Below, piece after piece: positions 18,501-26,088 of a DNA stretch of 62,160 nucleotides; within the stretch, counting starts at the first letter, position 1, and the number at the start of each line of letters is the position of its first letter. The stretch lies in the IMG/VR virus record IMGVR_UViG_3300030450_003709, positions 18,899-81,058 of that record; one strand, written 5' to 3'. A program made the position numbers and the translations under genes. This DNA comes from a virus. Below the pieces are notes generated by a model. The model searched no databases. It had not been told where the DNA came from and worked only from the letters and a program-made list of their open reading frames with translations.

Positions 18501-19326
18501 TAAACACCTTTCCTTGGAGAGTGTGAACGATGTGATAGGAACAGTTTTCTTCTCCTTTAAGAACACCGTTTCCGTGTTCAACCAACTCAATCCATTTTGG
18601 TACGTTGCACAGCATTCACCGAACGACCCAATAACAAAACCATCGGTGGCACAGAAGATAGCTGTTAGGGATATGATAACATTTGTTGGGACTACCACAG
18701 CTTTTATGTACCTTATGCAAGCAGCAGCGGGAAGTGATGACGACGAACCATTGATACAGATAGAGACAGACCCTAGAAGTTCTGATTTTATGCAGATGAA
18801 ATTGAAGGGAAGGAGCAAGTATATCAGGTTCGACCCTTGGCACGGCATGAGGACACAGGTGGTTTTCTTTGCAAGGCTGTTTTCGGGAGAACAGAAGAAC
18901 AGCAAAGGAGAGATAAAAAGGATAGGACAGGGATATAAGGCAGATACCCAATGGGACATCTTTACAAGGACATACATCGAGAACAAGTTCAGCCCATCGG
19001 CAGGGATGGCCTATAAATATCTTGACAGCGAGATAAAAGAGGTCGGTGGAGAGGAAATGAGGGTAAGGTTCGGTGAGCCATTGTCGGAAACCTATAAGGA
19101 GAACTTTTATCCCATGTACATCAATGCGGTAAAGGAAATCCAAGAGGAAGATCCAGACCTTATGACCTCTTACTTGACAGCACTATCTTTCTTTGGACTT
19201 AACACAGGCGTATATGGTGATATAGACGAGAAAAAATATGAGACAAAAAGGATGACCAAGGAAGAGGCTAATAAAATAAGATTGGAAAATGCAAAGAAAA
19301 GGGAGCAATTGAGAAATCAACGATAA
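12595..19326 (+). CDS. Giant 2243-residue polyvalent virion protein with embedded GNAT domain
   Basis: Multi-domain. Hydrophobic/glycine-rich stretches at about 326-356 and 460-482 suit membrane insertion; about 505-560 is a Thr/Glu/Gln-rich linker. A GNAT-type domain follows at about 585-685, with the acetyl-CoA loop RGQGSARNAV at about 619 and LVDFYESVGF at about 658. Residues about 689-945 are encoded by noticeably AT-richer DNA. A module of about 70-85 residues occurs twice: AEAIQKGVDYIK..DWYK at about 1061 and AEAIQKGISFIK..DWYK at about 1364. Long coiled coils lie at about 1262-1322 and 1516-1746, and hydrophobic segments at about 1752-1785 and 2027-2047. The build matches phage polyvalent proteins, which are injected with DNA and act early on the host. 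Its TAA overlaps the next ATG. Confidence 0.82.
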   Translation: MGKVSTEPQYLTQEEFDNRLDTEIGNLIDKGFSDDDILLYTEDFNSRFSVKKNESLDVSQTGSQSVSPATGSVSEIQNGSLGSPRPQFPKIDTGTNDKFQELINKAPLGVGGTDSYAFNEWEAIRQEYQQRPPMAVDNSDLLQRLEEIQPAPRTAIDLQVQTVRDLRQKMNEKKLRADVISKATGKSRDEILAGDQDYKQLEKAEVNLKGNDFSTVFGSNLFNASAGIAGTPNAIIESLGKMFVSDEEYQSIPENMRENFFTDILQSVPLPNIQGIARVAESGKERQIDLLEDSKKLRELSTQYETSITEDLGNVDLAQAGKRLAVEGVGSIPSLVQAVIPYVGLASIVTGTSANKLQENKLDGDLTNRDVADAWINGAAEGVFEAVTRGLAKKAVRSFGNVGEEGARTFSKSLIDNLVYSPLKEGASEAATSVVQNLSEALVRGNEVDVKDAMYEVFDSFLIGGLVGGGLGSVTTLGDAISTNRRAIEGDEQAQQQLEENPRFENEIVELNIPAVEETQQQPTEEATTEQPTETTEETETPVDTQEEIVKPTEEAIVDEEKLPVSEDAQAFANELGSPQDISDIISGGTKVPIGNTNVILKSEGDNIKIESIQTPRNQRGQGSARNAVQRITEVADQQGKTLELNVVPLDNQTDAQQLVDFYESVGFVRDEGFTLDGGRMTRQPNVKGTNINQPIRIYKLSESKNAPEYKVEYNNGRLDISDISGNEPSYSTKRKIIEKYADDFDFNQGERAVLPIGFNGNINEFVANNSNNPTEIAQLLNDTNTDQFIENQVDFKARIIADAIQGNIDRNSYINFGDKNNIGFNIAKSYFAKKGQGRKIDTLAQELSEDSGIEISPQDIVDHMEQYQGGKNDIYKEVRDDFVTPLKDAFTRITGLPATDKFIKKAIDSQYRNNEIYLITDVYTNEELINLLNEREQFTETEATEITQSDPSNEGRITREDNRQSQQKFRVQEKGNENGRFQETTQEATTDGEGTVQQSITDVDIKTPNGLNRAISFLESLENDLDNFGRETLGMNMPVAIARAAITTMKASLQTANSMAEAIQKGVDYIKSTDWYKNLNNTDKSNVQDFFEREVLKIPRPEPAKNFTRQQGKKSVFNRVYEGETEQSLKDAVERNGLNYKIESQEKAQRAAKKFVKDVGVNKALNAVRRNEIKGAEKAFVYAEILDAVSNASEGASIEQISKIQEDYSLITEEALLAFDEEARDAGRFISALNKVYNTSKIKYALAKQVNDYKANNNGFIDEETLAKFKEADKKIRQLEEKIQKLEEKRLEQEGERTIENIKEGEQRKKKKPFTKKEAKQIADNIRKAKIHRPGIFSSATPATLVWDGAIEVVAKAVETGGTVAEAIQKGISFIKKSDWYKSLSNANKKLAEKEFRNNILNTSGEPSVTVTDEGDLRISEQTLRTLVEGGINDINELAEAVLDMIRESDPNTTMTLRDVRDTITKYGRQINPSKDEINQKIAELKRVGRLMSALEDVVGGRKPKRSGFQRPKPTQTERELMRQVNDAMRDLPMDETEINEAWKTALEKTKTRLNNQIEDLEKQIANREKRKVKREPIKLDQAAIELKNKRDALKEELDNLVGKPELTEKQKIKRAETYLERQIERLTEQIATKDIEFRETREPVTSNEIERLKNERKALQDEINRLRNEEGIIERRRLKQSKERLNRQIEDYQRRLRERDFSKREPKPLEADQEMQELLAEKIKWQEVFEKERYQLELKNRTKAEYAKDLVVGILNIPRILMAGGEMSMVLIQGGIQTVSLATRNPVQLVRTFGKAFMAVGSQRKMDEYEATLKADPNYNLMKQHKLALTEADYKMELREEEFIGNNLVYGLWNLMGKGVEYGSKKVFGIRDVPSIGTSLLSLVKKDIEKNTIPISERIKNMNPLLAFERGNTVYMNEMRRLRFLDGMKKIQMEGKNENDHPQDFRQLARTVNTLTGRAEINWKVGNKHLSLESVNDVIGTVFFSFKNTVSVFNQLNPFWYVAQHSPNDPITKPSVAQKIAVRDMITFVGTTTAFMYLMQAAAGSDDDEPLIQIETDPRSSDFMQMKLKGRSKYIRFDPWHGMRTQVVFFARLFSGEQKNSKGEIKRIGQGYKADTQWDIFTRTYIENKFSPSAGMAYKYLDSEIKEVGGEEMRVRFGEPLSETYKENFYPMYINAVKEIQEEDPDLMTSYLTALSFFGLNTGVYGDIDEKKYETKRMTKEEANKIRLENAKKREQLRNQR

Positions 19327-19658
19327 TGGAAAACAAAGAAGAAAAAAAACGGATAAAAAGGCATATAGAAGCCCTTGAAAAAAGCTATGAAAACCTCATA
19401 ATAATACTCAATGAGGACATCGAAAAGGACGAGGAAACAGGAAAGGTTAAATTGAAGGATGCACAGAAAAAGGTTTTTGCCGAGGGCATAATGAAGGCTT
19501 CCGAGGCAGCTACATCACTTATCAAAATGATCACCGACAAAAAAAAGGAACTCAAAGAACTGGACAATGAAGAAACCGAAGAAAAACAAGAGGTAAAAGT
19601 AAACGACAAACGCAAGGTAGAGGAAGAGGACTATCCTTTGGAACAACATTTGAACTGA
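19326..19658 (+). CDS. Small coiled-coil protein before TerL, candidate small terminase subunit
   Basis: 110 residues, highly charged: helical region 1-80 with heptad-like leucine/isoleucine spacing, then an acidic tail. Start overlaps the stop of the giant protein (TAATG) and its stop overlaps the TerL start (TGATG). Size, helical content and place are those of a small terminase subunit, but no DNA-binding motif is evident; it may simply be a terminase or cargo partner. Confidence 0.65.
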   Translation: MENKEEKKRIKRHIEALEKSYENLIIILNEDIEKDEETGKVKLKDAQKKVFAEGIMKASEAATSLIKMITDKKKELKELDNEETEEKQEVKVNDKRKVEEEDYPLEQHLN

Positions 19659-21931
19659 TGCGAAACACAAGTTATCGAGATAGCATAGCTGAAAAGATAA
19701 ACCCATATTCCTTCATCAAAAAGGAAACATATACCTCATGGAACAAAGAGAGGAAATGGACGTACGGCTTCCATAAGGAATTTGATGAAAACTTTATCTG
19801 TATATCCAAGGACGGCACATTGGGGGAAGTCTATAAAGTGGGCGACCTTATCATAGGGCTTCCAAGCCAAAAGGACAAGGAGATAATCAATGCAGACCTA
19901 TCCCCGGAAGAATCCATTTGGAGAAGGACGGAGATACCCGAAGAGTTTCTTGAACTGGAAGAAAACTATCGTTCAAACCTTGTGGATTCGGGTTCACAGA
20001 ACGAGACAAAGAAGATACGCAACACCTATCGTGAGAGCAGGAGGCTATTGCTTAAAAAATACAAGGACTTCATAGCCAAGGAATATGAACGAAGAAAAAA
20101 TGGACTTTTCATAAAGATAGACGAAGAGGTCTTTTACATGACGGGATCCAACTATATGTTCCTGAACTATTACTATCTTACCGATTCCGATATGTACCCA
20201 CTTTTCAGGACAACGGCCGTGCATACATGGTGGCATTGGGAGGCTGTAAAAGCGGATGACAGGGTGTTCGGGGAACTTAGGTTCAAGAGTAGGCGTGTGG
20301 CATGGACATCGGAGGCAGCGAGCGAGGCACTCAACGCCATGACCATAACAAGATACGGCAACATTCCCGTGGTTTCGGAAAGAAGGGAACTTGCATGGGA
20401 ACTTTTCCAATCCAAGATAGTTGACCCTTTCAAATACTATCCGACATATTTCAAGCCCGTAATCAACGACCCGAACGACCTTCCAAAGACCAAGATAGAG
20501 ATAACCCATGATACGCCAAAGCGTGAGACATCGAGGATAAACACCTATCCCACAAAACTTACGGCCTATGACAGTACAAGGGTAACACCATTTGCCATCA
20601 ACGACGAGGTTTTCAAGTTCGAGGATGTCAACTTTTCGGATTTCAGGGCAAGGCATAAAAGGTGTTACAACAAAAGTAAGGACACCAAGCCAAAGGGCAA
20701 GTTCGGTTCGACAACTGGCGATAAGAAACTTAACATAGATTCCGCTAGGCACGAATGGGAAAATTCAAGCCCGTTGAAACGTGACAAGACGGGTACAACA
20801 GGAACTGGTCTTGTGGCATTGTTCGTTGATGCCTGTTATACATGGGGTGAAGAGGCCATGTTCGACAAATGGGGCTATCCGATAGTACACGACCCCGTTG
20901 AACCTATAGAGAACGAAATAGGCGGTATAGTTGAATTTGGGGCAATCACCAAATGGAACGTAGAGGAAGAGAACGCCAAGAAAATGAAGAAGAGCGAACT
21001 GAACTCCTTCTACCGAAATGTCCCACGTACCATAGAACACGCTTTAAGGCACGAAGGCGGTATTAACAACGACTTTGATATAGATAACCTTAACAACCAC
21101 TATGAGTTTTTGGATAGGCTTTCTGAAATAGAAATTACCGAAAGGATTTTTAGAGGCAACCTTAACTGGATGGGCGACCCGTTTGATTCCAAGGTACGTT
21201 GGGATCCCAATCCAAAGGGAAGGTTTCAAACCACATGGATTCCAAATACTGATTTACAGAACCAATTTTCCAAGAAGAACTTCCACGGTTCGATGATAAA
21301 TATGCCAGATAATTCAGACCTTGGATGTTTCGGGGTGGACAGTTATGACATCATAGGAAATGCTGCAAGTGGCGGTTCGGATGGTGCGATAGTGGGATAT
21401 TCCAAGTTCAACATGGCCGGCGCACCTTCCAATTCCTTCTTTTTGGTCTATAAGGAAAGACCTGAAAAAAGGGACGATTTCTTTGAAGACGTGATAAAGA
21501 CAGCTAGGTTCTTTGGGATGTTCGCACTTGTGGAGAGCAACAAATCAAGGTTGTTGGAATTTATGTACGATAACGGACATACGGGATGGTCGCTTAGAAG
21601 GCAGGACAAGAAATGGAAAGACCTCACCGATGCAGAAAAACTATGGGGTGGAATACCCTCTTCCACAGAGGTCATAGAAGATCAGACAAGTGGATTGAAG
21701 GATTATATCGTTGACTATGTTGGAATAGACCTTGAAAACGACTGTAAGGTATGGTTCAAGGAACTTATCAAGGAATGGATAATGCTAAAACCTGATAAGA
21801 GGAAGGAATTTGACCTTGGCGTTGCATCGGGATTGGCAAAAATGGGAGCGCAGTACAAGGTAAGGCAGCGTAAAACGGTAGAAGGCTTCAATAACAATAG
21901 CGGGCTTTCGTTTTCTATGCTTTCGGCTTGA
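19658..21931 (+). CDS. terL: Terminase large subunit
   Basis: 757 residues. The nuclease half is clear: GVDSYD (D561, D564), LVESN (E626) and FDLGVASGLA (D near 718) give the RNase H-like acidic set, with the Y.....RPEKRDDFF.D segment typical of crAss-like terminases. The ATPase half is less canonical: the expected Walker A region reads FKSRRVAWTSEA at about 208-219 without a GK(S/T), and VALFVDACY (about 386) may be the Walker B strand. It packages concatemeric DNA into the head through the portal, whose gene follows after 65 nt. Confidence 0.88.
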   Translation: MRNTSYRDSIAEKINPYSFIKKETYTSWNKERKWTYGFHKEFDENFICISKDGTLGEVYKVGDLIIGLPSQKDKEIINADLSPEESIWRRTEIPEEFLELEENYRSNLVDSGSQNETKKIRNTYRESRRLLLKKYKDFIAKEYERRKNGLFIKIDEEVFYMTGSNYMFLNYYYLTDSDMYPLFRTTAVHTWWHWEAVKADDRVFGELRFKSRRVAWTSEAASEALNAMTITRYGNIPVVSERRELAWELFQSKIVDPFKYYPTYFKPVINDPNDLPKTKIEITHDTPKRETSRINTYPTKLTAYDSTRVTPFAINDEVFKFEDVNFSDFRARHKRCYNKSKDTKPKGKFGSTTGDKKLNIDSARHEWENSSPLKRDKTGTTGTGLVALFVDACYTWGEEAMFDKWGYPIVHDPVEPIENEIGGIVEFGAITKWNVEEENAKKMKKSELNSFYRNVPRTIEHALRHEGGINNDFDIDNLNNHYEFLDRLSEIEITERIFRGNLNWMGDPFDSKVRWDPNPKGRFQTTWIPNTDLQNQFSKKNFHGSMINMPDNSDLGCFGVDSYDIIGNAASGGSDGAIVGYSKFNMAGAPSNSFFLVYKERPEKRDDFFEDVIKTARFFGMFALVESNKSRLLEFMYDNGHTGWSLRRQDKKWKDLTDAEKLWGGIPSSTEVIEDQTSGLKDYIVDYVGIDLENDCKVWFKELIKEWIMLKPDKRKEFDLGVASGLAKMGAQYKVRQRKTVEGFNNNSGLSFSMLSA

Positions 21932-21953
21932 CATTACTTTTTGCCCATACACA

Positions 21954-21977
21954 TTGATTTGTAAAGGGTTATTTTTG
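21954..21977 (+). promoter_or_regulatory. Promoter before the portal gene
   Basis: TATTTTTG (21970-21977) fits TAnnTTTG and lies 19 nt before ATG 21997. The nearest TTG (21954-21956) gives a short 13-nt spacer. Confidence 0.5.
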
Positions 21978-21996
21978 ATAATAATAAGAAATACAG

Positions 21997-24474
21997 ATGA
22001 ACTACTTGTATTCGTTTTTCCCAGATGATTTTGTTTCCAACGAGGAAAAGAACAGTCCTGAATATGGCTTGAAGATAGGCCGTGCCATAGATACCCAATG
22101 GTTCCAAGGCCAGTTATCGGCAAGGAGAAGGTGGATAGAAAAAATGAGGGCATATTCCCGTGGGGAGCAGACCACCGATTACAAAAGGATGATAGAGGGG
22201 CCGACACCAAGGACAAACTCACAATCGGGCGGTGACCCCAACAAGATAGGGCATAAAAACTACAAGATAGACTACACCGAGACTTTACGGATATTGCCCG
22301 TTTTCAAGGATATTTTGACCAATGCCATAGACGAGAGCCTTTTCAAGCCAAAGGCAGAAGCAATAGACATTACAGCGGTCAACAAGAAAAGGGACTATTT
22401 TCAGAAATTGGAGCAGGACTTCTACACACAGGACTTTGCGCAGATAATCAGCCAAGGATTGGGAATAGATGTTACATCGGACAACACGCCAAAGACAGAG
22501 CGTGACCTCAATATGATGAAAATGGACTATAAGCCCAAGATCGAGGTCGCACAGGAACTTGCCATAGAGAACGTTTTCAAGCACCAGAAGTTTGAAATGA
22601 TAAAGGACAAGGTTGACGAGGACTTGGTTGACCTTGGCATAGGCGTTGTATGGCACCATACCGACAACAGGGAAGGTATCAAGATGAAATATATCGACCC
22701 CTATTATTTCATTCACAGTTCATTTGAGGAACAGGACGGAAGGGATTTGAGGTACAAGGGCGTTGTCAAAAAAGACACCATAGGCGAACTGATGAAGATT
22801 TCCGATAGGACGTTCAGTGATTCCGAACTTTTGAAACTTAAAAATCTTGCGACTGGAAACGCCAATGGAACAGAACCATACGACCACGAAGAGGACAGCG
22901 ACAGACTCATAGAGTACATCGTTTTTGAATATGCGGTTCACAAGAGCCGTGTTTTCAAGAAATTAAGAAAGAACAAGTCCATAAAGCTTATAGATAGGAG
23001 CCTTGATGGATATGACCCTGCAAATCAAAACAAAAAAATAAAGATACCTTATGTATGTTGGTACGAGGGAATCTATGTGCCGACTGCACAATTGTTGCTG
23101 AAATGGGAAGAGATACCCAACCAAGTCGAGAAAGAGGCCAATAATCCCGTAAGCAATTTTGTTGTCATGGCACCAAAGGTCAAAAGGCTTTCCGAGACGG
23201 GTGCGGTAAGGTTCAACAGCCTTACACAACGTGCCGTTCCCATTGTGGACGACATACACCGTGACTGGTACAAGCTGCAACAGTTAAAAATGGAACTTAG
23301 GCCGAATACGGTAACAATCTCCCCAAAGGCCATAAGCAAAGTAGTACTGAACGGAAGCCAGATACCATCCAAAGATGTGATGTCACTCTTCTTTGGACGA
23401 GGTATATTGTTGGCGGATGAATTTGACGAGGACGGAGAACCAATAGGAAGATCCATAAAGGAGGAAAACGGAGGAATCAACAACAACGCCATAATGTTCT
23501 TGTCGCAAGAGTTCAGCAACAACTACAATAGATTGAGGACACTTATGGGGATAAACGAAGTCCGTGACGGTACTACGACCCCAAATAGCAAGACAGCAGT
23601 AACCGTACAGAAGATATTGTTGGCAAGTTCAAACAACGCCACCAACCACATAGTAAAGGGCAGTTTCAATATGTCGCTCTCAATGGCAGAGGTGACCTCA
23701 TTGAGATTGTATGACGTGCTAACCACAAAGGTATTGAAGGACAAATATATGAACATCATAGGGTCGGACAACGTTGACCTATTGGATGCCATCAAGGAAC
23801 TTCCAATGCACAGGTTTGCCATCTACTTTGACTTCAAGCCAGACAATGAGGAAAGGCTATCTTTCGAGCAGTCATTGATAACGGCATTTGAAATGCAACA
23901 GATAACCGTTCCGCAGTACAACAAGGCAAGGCAGATACGAAATACCAAGAGTGCGGTCAAATACCTTGAATATTGCGTTGACGAGAACACCAAGCAGCGT
24001 GAAGCAGAAAAGATACGGGCATTGGAGGCACAATCGGCAGCACAGGCAAAGACCAATGTAATAGCTGAACAGGCCAAACAGCAGACCGTCACGGCAGAAT
24101 ACATGAAGGAAAGAAACCTTTTGTTGTTGAAATACAAATTAGAGGATGAATCCAAGCGCAAGGAAGCATTGACCAAGGAACTGATGAACAACCAAAAGCA
24201 TATCAGGGACATGGAACTAAAGGAACTTGAAAGCCGATATATGCTAGAAAAGGAGAATCTGAAAGAGGACAGAAAGGATGAAAGGGTGGATCAACAGAGC
24301 CAGAACCAAGCTGTTCTGATAGAAAAGCGTAAAGACCCGTCCAAGCAAGTCAACTTTGAAAGAGGGAACAACAACGATTCGATCGAGGCAAGGTTGAACG
24401 AGATATTTAGCCAGACAGAAGTGGATTTTGGTGAACAACCATTACCAACGACAAAGGGAAACCAATCATTATAA
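21997..24474 (+). CDS. Portal protein
   Basis: 825 residues, the length and style of crAss-like portal proteins. N-terminal helical region with a SARRRWIEKMRAYSRGEQ segment, a central KYIDPYYFIHSSFEE wing/stem region, an HRDWYKLQQLK region, and a long Glu/Lys/Gln-rich C-terminal helix (about 690-800) suited to a portal barrel or crown. It forms the dodecameric DNA channel at one head vertex and docks the terminase encoded just upstream. Confidence 0.85.
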   Translation: MNYLYSFFPDDFVSNEEKNSPEYGLKIGRAIDTQWFQGQLSARRRWIEKMRAYSRGEQTTDYKRMIEGPTPRTNSQSGGDPNKIGHKNYKIDYTETLRILPVFKDILTNAIDESLFKPKAEAIDITAVNKKRDYFQKLEQDFYTQDFAQIISQGLGIDVTSDNTPKTERDLNMMKMDYKPKIEVAQELAIENVFKHQKFEMIKDKVDEDLVDLGIGVVWHHTDNREGIKMKYIDPYYFIHSSFEEQDGRDLRYKGVVKKDTIGELMKISDRTFSDSELLKLKNLATGNANGTEPYDHEEDSDRLIEYIVFEYAVHKSRVFKKLRKNKSIKLIDRSLDGYDPANQNKKIKIPYVCWYEGIYVPTAQLLLKWEEIPNQVEKEANNPVSNFVVMAPKVKRLSETGAVRFNSLTQRAVPIVDDIHRDWYKLQQLKMELRPNTVTISPKAISKVVLNGSQIPSKDVMSLFFGRGILLADEFDEDGEPIGRSIKEENGGINNNAIMFLSQEFSNNYNRLRTLMGINEVRDGTTTPNSKTAVTVQKILLASSNNATNHIVKGSFNMSLSMAEVTSLRLYDVLTTKVLKDKYMNIIGSDNVDLLDAIKELPMHRFAIYFDFKPDNEERLSFEQSLITAFEMQQITVPQYNKARQIRNTKSAVKYLEYCVDENTKQREAEKIRALEAQSAAQAKTNVIAEQAKQQTVTAEYMKERNLLLLKYKLEDESKRKEALTKELMNNQKHIRDMELKELESRYMLEKENLKEDRKDERVDQQSQNQAVLIEKRKDPSKQVNFERGNNNDSIEARLNEIFSQTEVDFGEQPLPTTKGNQSL

Positions 24475-24476
24475 CT

Positions 24477-24484
24477 TATTTTTG
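24477..24484 (+). promoter_or_regulatory. -7 element before the 24501 gene
   Basis: TATTTTTG fits TAnnTTTG, 16 nt before ATG 24501 and just after the portal stop. No good -33 TTG. Confidence 0.42.
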
Positions 24485-24500
24485 ACTTAAAACATTACCG

Positions 24501-24815
24501 ATGGGCGTCATAAACAACGAAGATCTTTATCCCATAACATCAATGGTCGCCGATGCCACCATGATAGGGTCATTGCCCAATGGAGATACAGTACAGTTCT
24601 CTATTTTGGGAATAGTGGACTACATAGCGGGTGAATTTGATTTTGTGAACTATGACAAGGCAACACGGGCAGGACAGCACATCATAGGCAACGACCCCGA
24701 TTACCCCGATACGATAAACAACAACATCAATGATGGGAACAAGTATTTTGCCACCATCAAGAACTTCCCGCCAAATAGCAATGCGGATGTTAAATTCATA
24801 GTCAGACTAAGATGA
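24501..24815 (+). CDS. Small uncharacterised protein at head of the fibre operon
   Basis: 104 residues, acidic and Asn/Asp-rich, ending in a short strand (VKFIVRLR). No signal peptide, in contrast to the three genes that follow. Its stop overlaps the start of the next gene (ATGA-type overlap at 24812-24815). Possibly a fibre adaptor or baseplate-like protein; no family recognised. Confidence 0.65.
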   Translation: MGVINNEDLYPITSMVADATMIGSLPNGDTVQFSILGIVDYIAGEFDFVNYDKATRAGQHIIGNDPDYPDTINNNINDGNKYFATIKNFPPNSNADVKFIVRLR

Positions 24816-26086
24816 AAAAACTGATATTCATAGCATTATTTTTGATGTCCTTGGTAGGATGGTCACAGGAATATATCCCCATCAATACGGGATATGGTTT
24901 CGAGCAGACCACTACGTCAGACCTGAACGCCCTTACAAAAAAGGCAGAAGGTGATATTTTCTTCAACTATACCACCAAGACACACATCTATTGGGACGGA
25001 ACGAACTTCGCCAACTTTTCAAGTAAATCGTTCATAGACCTTTTAAGCCCTATAAGCGATTTTGACTTTGCCTTGGGTACTTACAGCGAACTGAATTCCG
25101 AATCGTTCTTGGGCAATACCATACTGATACCCACCGATGCATATCCAGGAGACGTGGTTACAACCGATGCCTATCTTACAGGGCTTACCCTTGGTCTTTC
25201 AGGTAGCGACCTTACATTGACCGCTACAAGGAACGGACTTTCCAATGTGGTTAGCAACACGATAGAATTGCCAGAAAGTGGTGGGTCAGGTGATATGACC
25301 AAAGCCGAATATGATACCGACGATGATGGAACGGTAGATGATTCGGAAGGTCTTAGCGGTATAAGTTCAAGTCAATTCATAAGGAGTGATGTAAGCGATA
25401 TTAAAACAAGTGGGGCATTAAAATTCAATGATAATGTAGAATTACAGTTTGGAACAGGAACATTTGCAAGGATGTTTGGAAACGGTTCAAATACTTTATT
25501 GAATTTAGGAAATGGGAATTTTATTATCCAAGATGGTGGCGTAAACAAAATAACTTTCAATAGGACTGATGGTAATATAGTTACAGGGGGATATGTAAGT
25601 GTTGGTGATGAAGCATATAATTCTATATCTTGGAACGGTTCGCCGCAAGTCCCTACAAAAAATGCGATAAGGGATGTAATAGAAACCTTGGGTTCTACCG
25701 AAAAAGATACATTTACTCCCGTTCTGGAAGCGGGATCATCCACCCCTTATACCTATGACGTTGATGCCTATTATATAAAAGATGGAGATTTGGTATATGT
25801 ATGGATCCAATTCACTAACATAAACGGTTCAGCAGCATCAGGGAATTTAGAGGTAACAGGACTTCCATATAATGCAAATGTATCTGCATTTTCAAGCGAA
25901 CAACAGATGTTCCCATATTTTATAAGTGGAACATCATCGGCGGCGATAACCAATCCAATAGGTGAGGTTTCCAGTAATACTTTGAGATTGAGAAACCAAG
26001 ACGGTGTGACCAATTCGGGAAATGCAGGGGTTGATTTTGGAGGTTCAGGAAATATCATCATAAACATGACCTATATAGCACAATAA
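24812..26086 (+). CDS. Tail-fibre-type protein with N-terminal Sec signal peptide
   Basis: 424 residues. Residues 1-18 form a textbook signal peptide (MKKLIFIALFLMSLVGWS with cleavage near SQ-E). The rest is beta-rich, Gly/Ser/Thr/Asn-rich; the C-terminal 125 residues (FTPVLEAGSSTPYTYDV.., then GNLEVTGLPYNAN) match the receptor-side domain often seen at phage fibre ends. The segment encoded by 25370-25690 is AT-richer than its surroundings, consistent with domain exchange. First of three consecutive fibre or enzyme genes that all start with signal peptides, an odd property for a virion part assembled in the cytoplasm. Confidence 0.75.
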   Translation: MKKLIFIALFLMSLVGWSQEYIPINTGYGFEQTTTSDLNALTKKAEGDIFFNYTTKTHIYWDGTNFANFSSKSFIDLLSPISDFDFALGTYSELNSESFLGNTILIPTDAYPGDVVTTDAYLTGLTLGLSGSDLTLTATRNGLSNVVSNTIELPESGGSGDMTKAEYDTDDDGTVDDSEGLSGISSSQFIRSDVSDIKTSGALKFNDNVELQFGTGTFARMFGNGSNTLLNLGNGNFIIQDGGVNKITFNRTDGNIVTGGYVSVGDEAYNSISWNGSPQVPTKNAIRDVIETLGSTEKDTFTPVLEAGSSTPYTYDVDAYYIKDGDLVYVWIQFTNINGSAASGNLEVTGLPYNANVSAFSSEQQMFPYFISGTSSAAITNPIGEVSSNTLRLRNQDGVTNSGNAGVDFGGSGNIIINMTYIAQ

Positions 26087-26088
26087 CG

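Noticed and set aside
20045-20752. Minus-strand frame opposite the terminase gene
   Set aside because: Overlaps the clear TerL coding region fully and lacks any family signal.
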